Shown piece by piece: positions 4,879-5,504 of a DNA stretch of 5,504 nucleotides. Position 1 is the first letter of the stretch. Each line of letters opens with the position of its first letter. The notes under the pieces are model-generated. The model made no database searches. It was given only the letters and a program-made list of their open reading frames with translations, and was not told where the DNA came from. The DNA lies in contig CALKUN010000093.1 of NCBI GenBank assembly GCA_937996675.1, positions 1-5,504 of the forward strand. The letters are read 5' to 3'. The stretch comes from an uncultured Candidatus Saccharibacteria bacterium. GTDB lineage: Bacteria > Patescibacteriota > Saccharimonadia > CAILAD01 > GCA-016700035. The position numbers and the translations under genes were made by a program.

Positions 4879-5504
4879 ATGGCTCGGTTGCTTACGATGG
4901 GGTTTGAGCTAAACTCTTTGGATTGGGGTGTAGAGCTCGACACGGTACTCTTCAATGACGGCGCATCAATCTCATTGGTGACTGGTCGCAGAGGGGGTAA
5001 AGCATTGCGCTCTGAAGTCACGAACTTTGCTGTACTTGGCTTCACACCGACTGCTAGTCGCAAGTTCTTAGCCTCGGCTGAGTATCGTACGTATTTCGTT
5101 CGTCTCTATATATTCGTGAACAGTGTGCCATCTGCAACGAGTAACATTATCGCGACGATTTCTGGTACAGGAGGAAGTCAACTCGTGACACTCAAGTTGA
5201 GCACATCCAATAAAGTCATAGTTGACGCCGATACAGCAGGTGGAGGAGTGGCTACATCGTCGAGTGCGTTAGCTACAAATACGTGGCATCGCATCGATCT
5301 AAAGATTGATATTGCAAACCCTGCGAGTACCAGCGTGGAGTTGCGTGTGAATAACGCTTTTGAAGGCCTTCTGACAGGAAGTTTCGCCAACGGGCTTAAT
5401 CAATTGACGCTCATTAACGCGACTGCAAATGCAAATTGCTATGTCGACTTTGACGACATAGCAATCAATGACAGCACCGGTAGCTACCAAAATTCTTACC
5501 CGCC
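4879..5504 (+). CDS. LamG/concanavalin-like lectin-fold protein of phage-tail type (partial, 3' end missing)
   Basis: The frame is open from ATG 4879 to the window end, with 208 codons visible. The start MARLLTMGFELNS, the middle (EYRTYFVRLYIFVNSVPSA at 68-86, ATNTWHRIDLKIDI at 132-145, VELRVNNAFEG at 153-163) and FDDIAINDSTGSYQNSYP (191-208) match my recollection of a LamG-like jelly-roll family in phage structural clusters. In that family, strands of an extended beta-sandwich end in a D-D-[IV]-A-[IV]-N-D motif. The likely role is a minor tail or fibre-associated protein that binds carbohydrate or a surface; this is family inference. There is no signal peptide. The start directly abuts the preceding TAG, and no Shine-Dalgarno lies at a usable distance (the nearest, AGGA at 4857-4860, is 18 bases away), so translation probably depends on ribosomes finishing the fibre gene. 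A second ATG at 4897 (Met7) also lacks a site. The frame is the same as that of the fibre gene. Confidence 0.8.
   Translation, partial: MARLLTMGFELNSLDWGVELDTVLFNDGASISLVTGRRGGKALRSEVTNFAVLGFTPTASRKFLASAEYRTYFVRLYIFVNSVPSATSNIIATISGTGGSQLVTLKLSTSNKVIVDADTAGGGVATSSSALATNTWHRIDLKIDIANPASTSVELRVNNAFEGLLTGSFANGLNQLTLINATANANCYVDFDDIAINDSTGSYQNSYP

Noticed and set aside
4875..5490. Minus-strand frames opposite the lectin-fold gene
   Set aside because: The + strand frame is open over the whole stretch and matches a recognisable family from its first residues to the DDIAIND motif.

Overview
The window looks like bacterial chromosome of mid GC content: one universal housekeeping gene flanked by small stand-alone units on one side and a phage-tail-type gene cassette on the other. 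No tRNA, rRNA, CRISPR array, transposase or integrase is visible. The translation GTPase TypA/BipA is complete and ordinary apart from its G5 loop. Its general look (for example YAIGREGKAW in the G5 region and a basic, short C-terminus) made me think of Patescibacteria/CPR, for instance Saccharibacteria, but that is a weak guess from memory. None of the five visible stop codons is TGA (four TAG, one TAA). All genes read through under the standard code.

Layout. Bases 1-68 hold the last 21 codons of a + strand gene, followed by a strong hairpin (87-126). Facing it is a complete one-gene unit on the minus strand: promoter 540-568, a 98-residue protein with two membrane segments (208-504), and an intrinsic terminator (139-176). 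The annotated start of that protein should be the internal Met at 504, because the more upstream ATG lies inside the promoter. Next comes typA on the minus strand (648-2468), with its own terminator (594-621), its own promoter (2558-2587), and an 83-base leader holding a short hairpin followed by five T.

Divergently from typA, a + strand promoter (about 2624-2653) drives a tight cassette: a 32-codon micro-ORF (2684-2782), a 697-residue tail-fibre-like mosaic protein (2785-4878), and a LamG/concanavalin-like lectin-fold protein (4879 to beyond the window). The spacings are 2 bases and 0 bases. The last junction reads TAGATG, lies in the same frame, and has no Shine-Dalgarno for the second gene, so it implies translational coupling or a readthrough fusion.

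Interpretation. The right half is either the edge of a prophage or phage-derived island inserted next to typA, or a domesticated surface-binding cassette. The mosaic protein (tail-attachment-like N-terminus, repeat units, a probable beta-rich shaft, glycine linkers, tip domain) followed by a lectin-fold protein fits a receptor-binding apparatus. The decisive evidence, meaning head, portal or tape-measure genes or their absence, lies outside the window.
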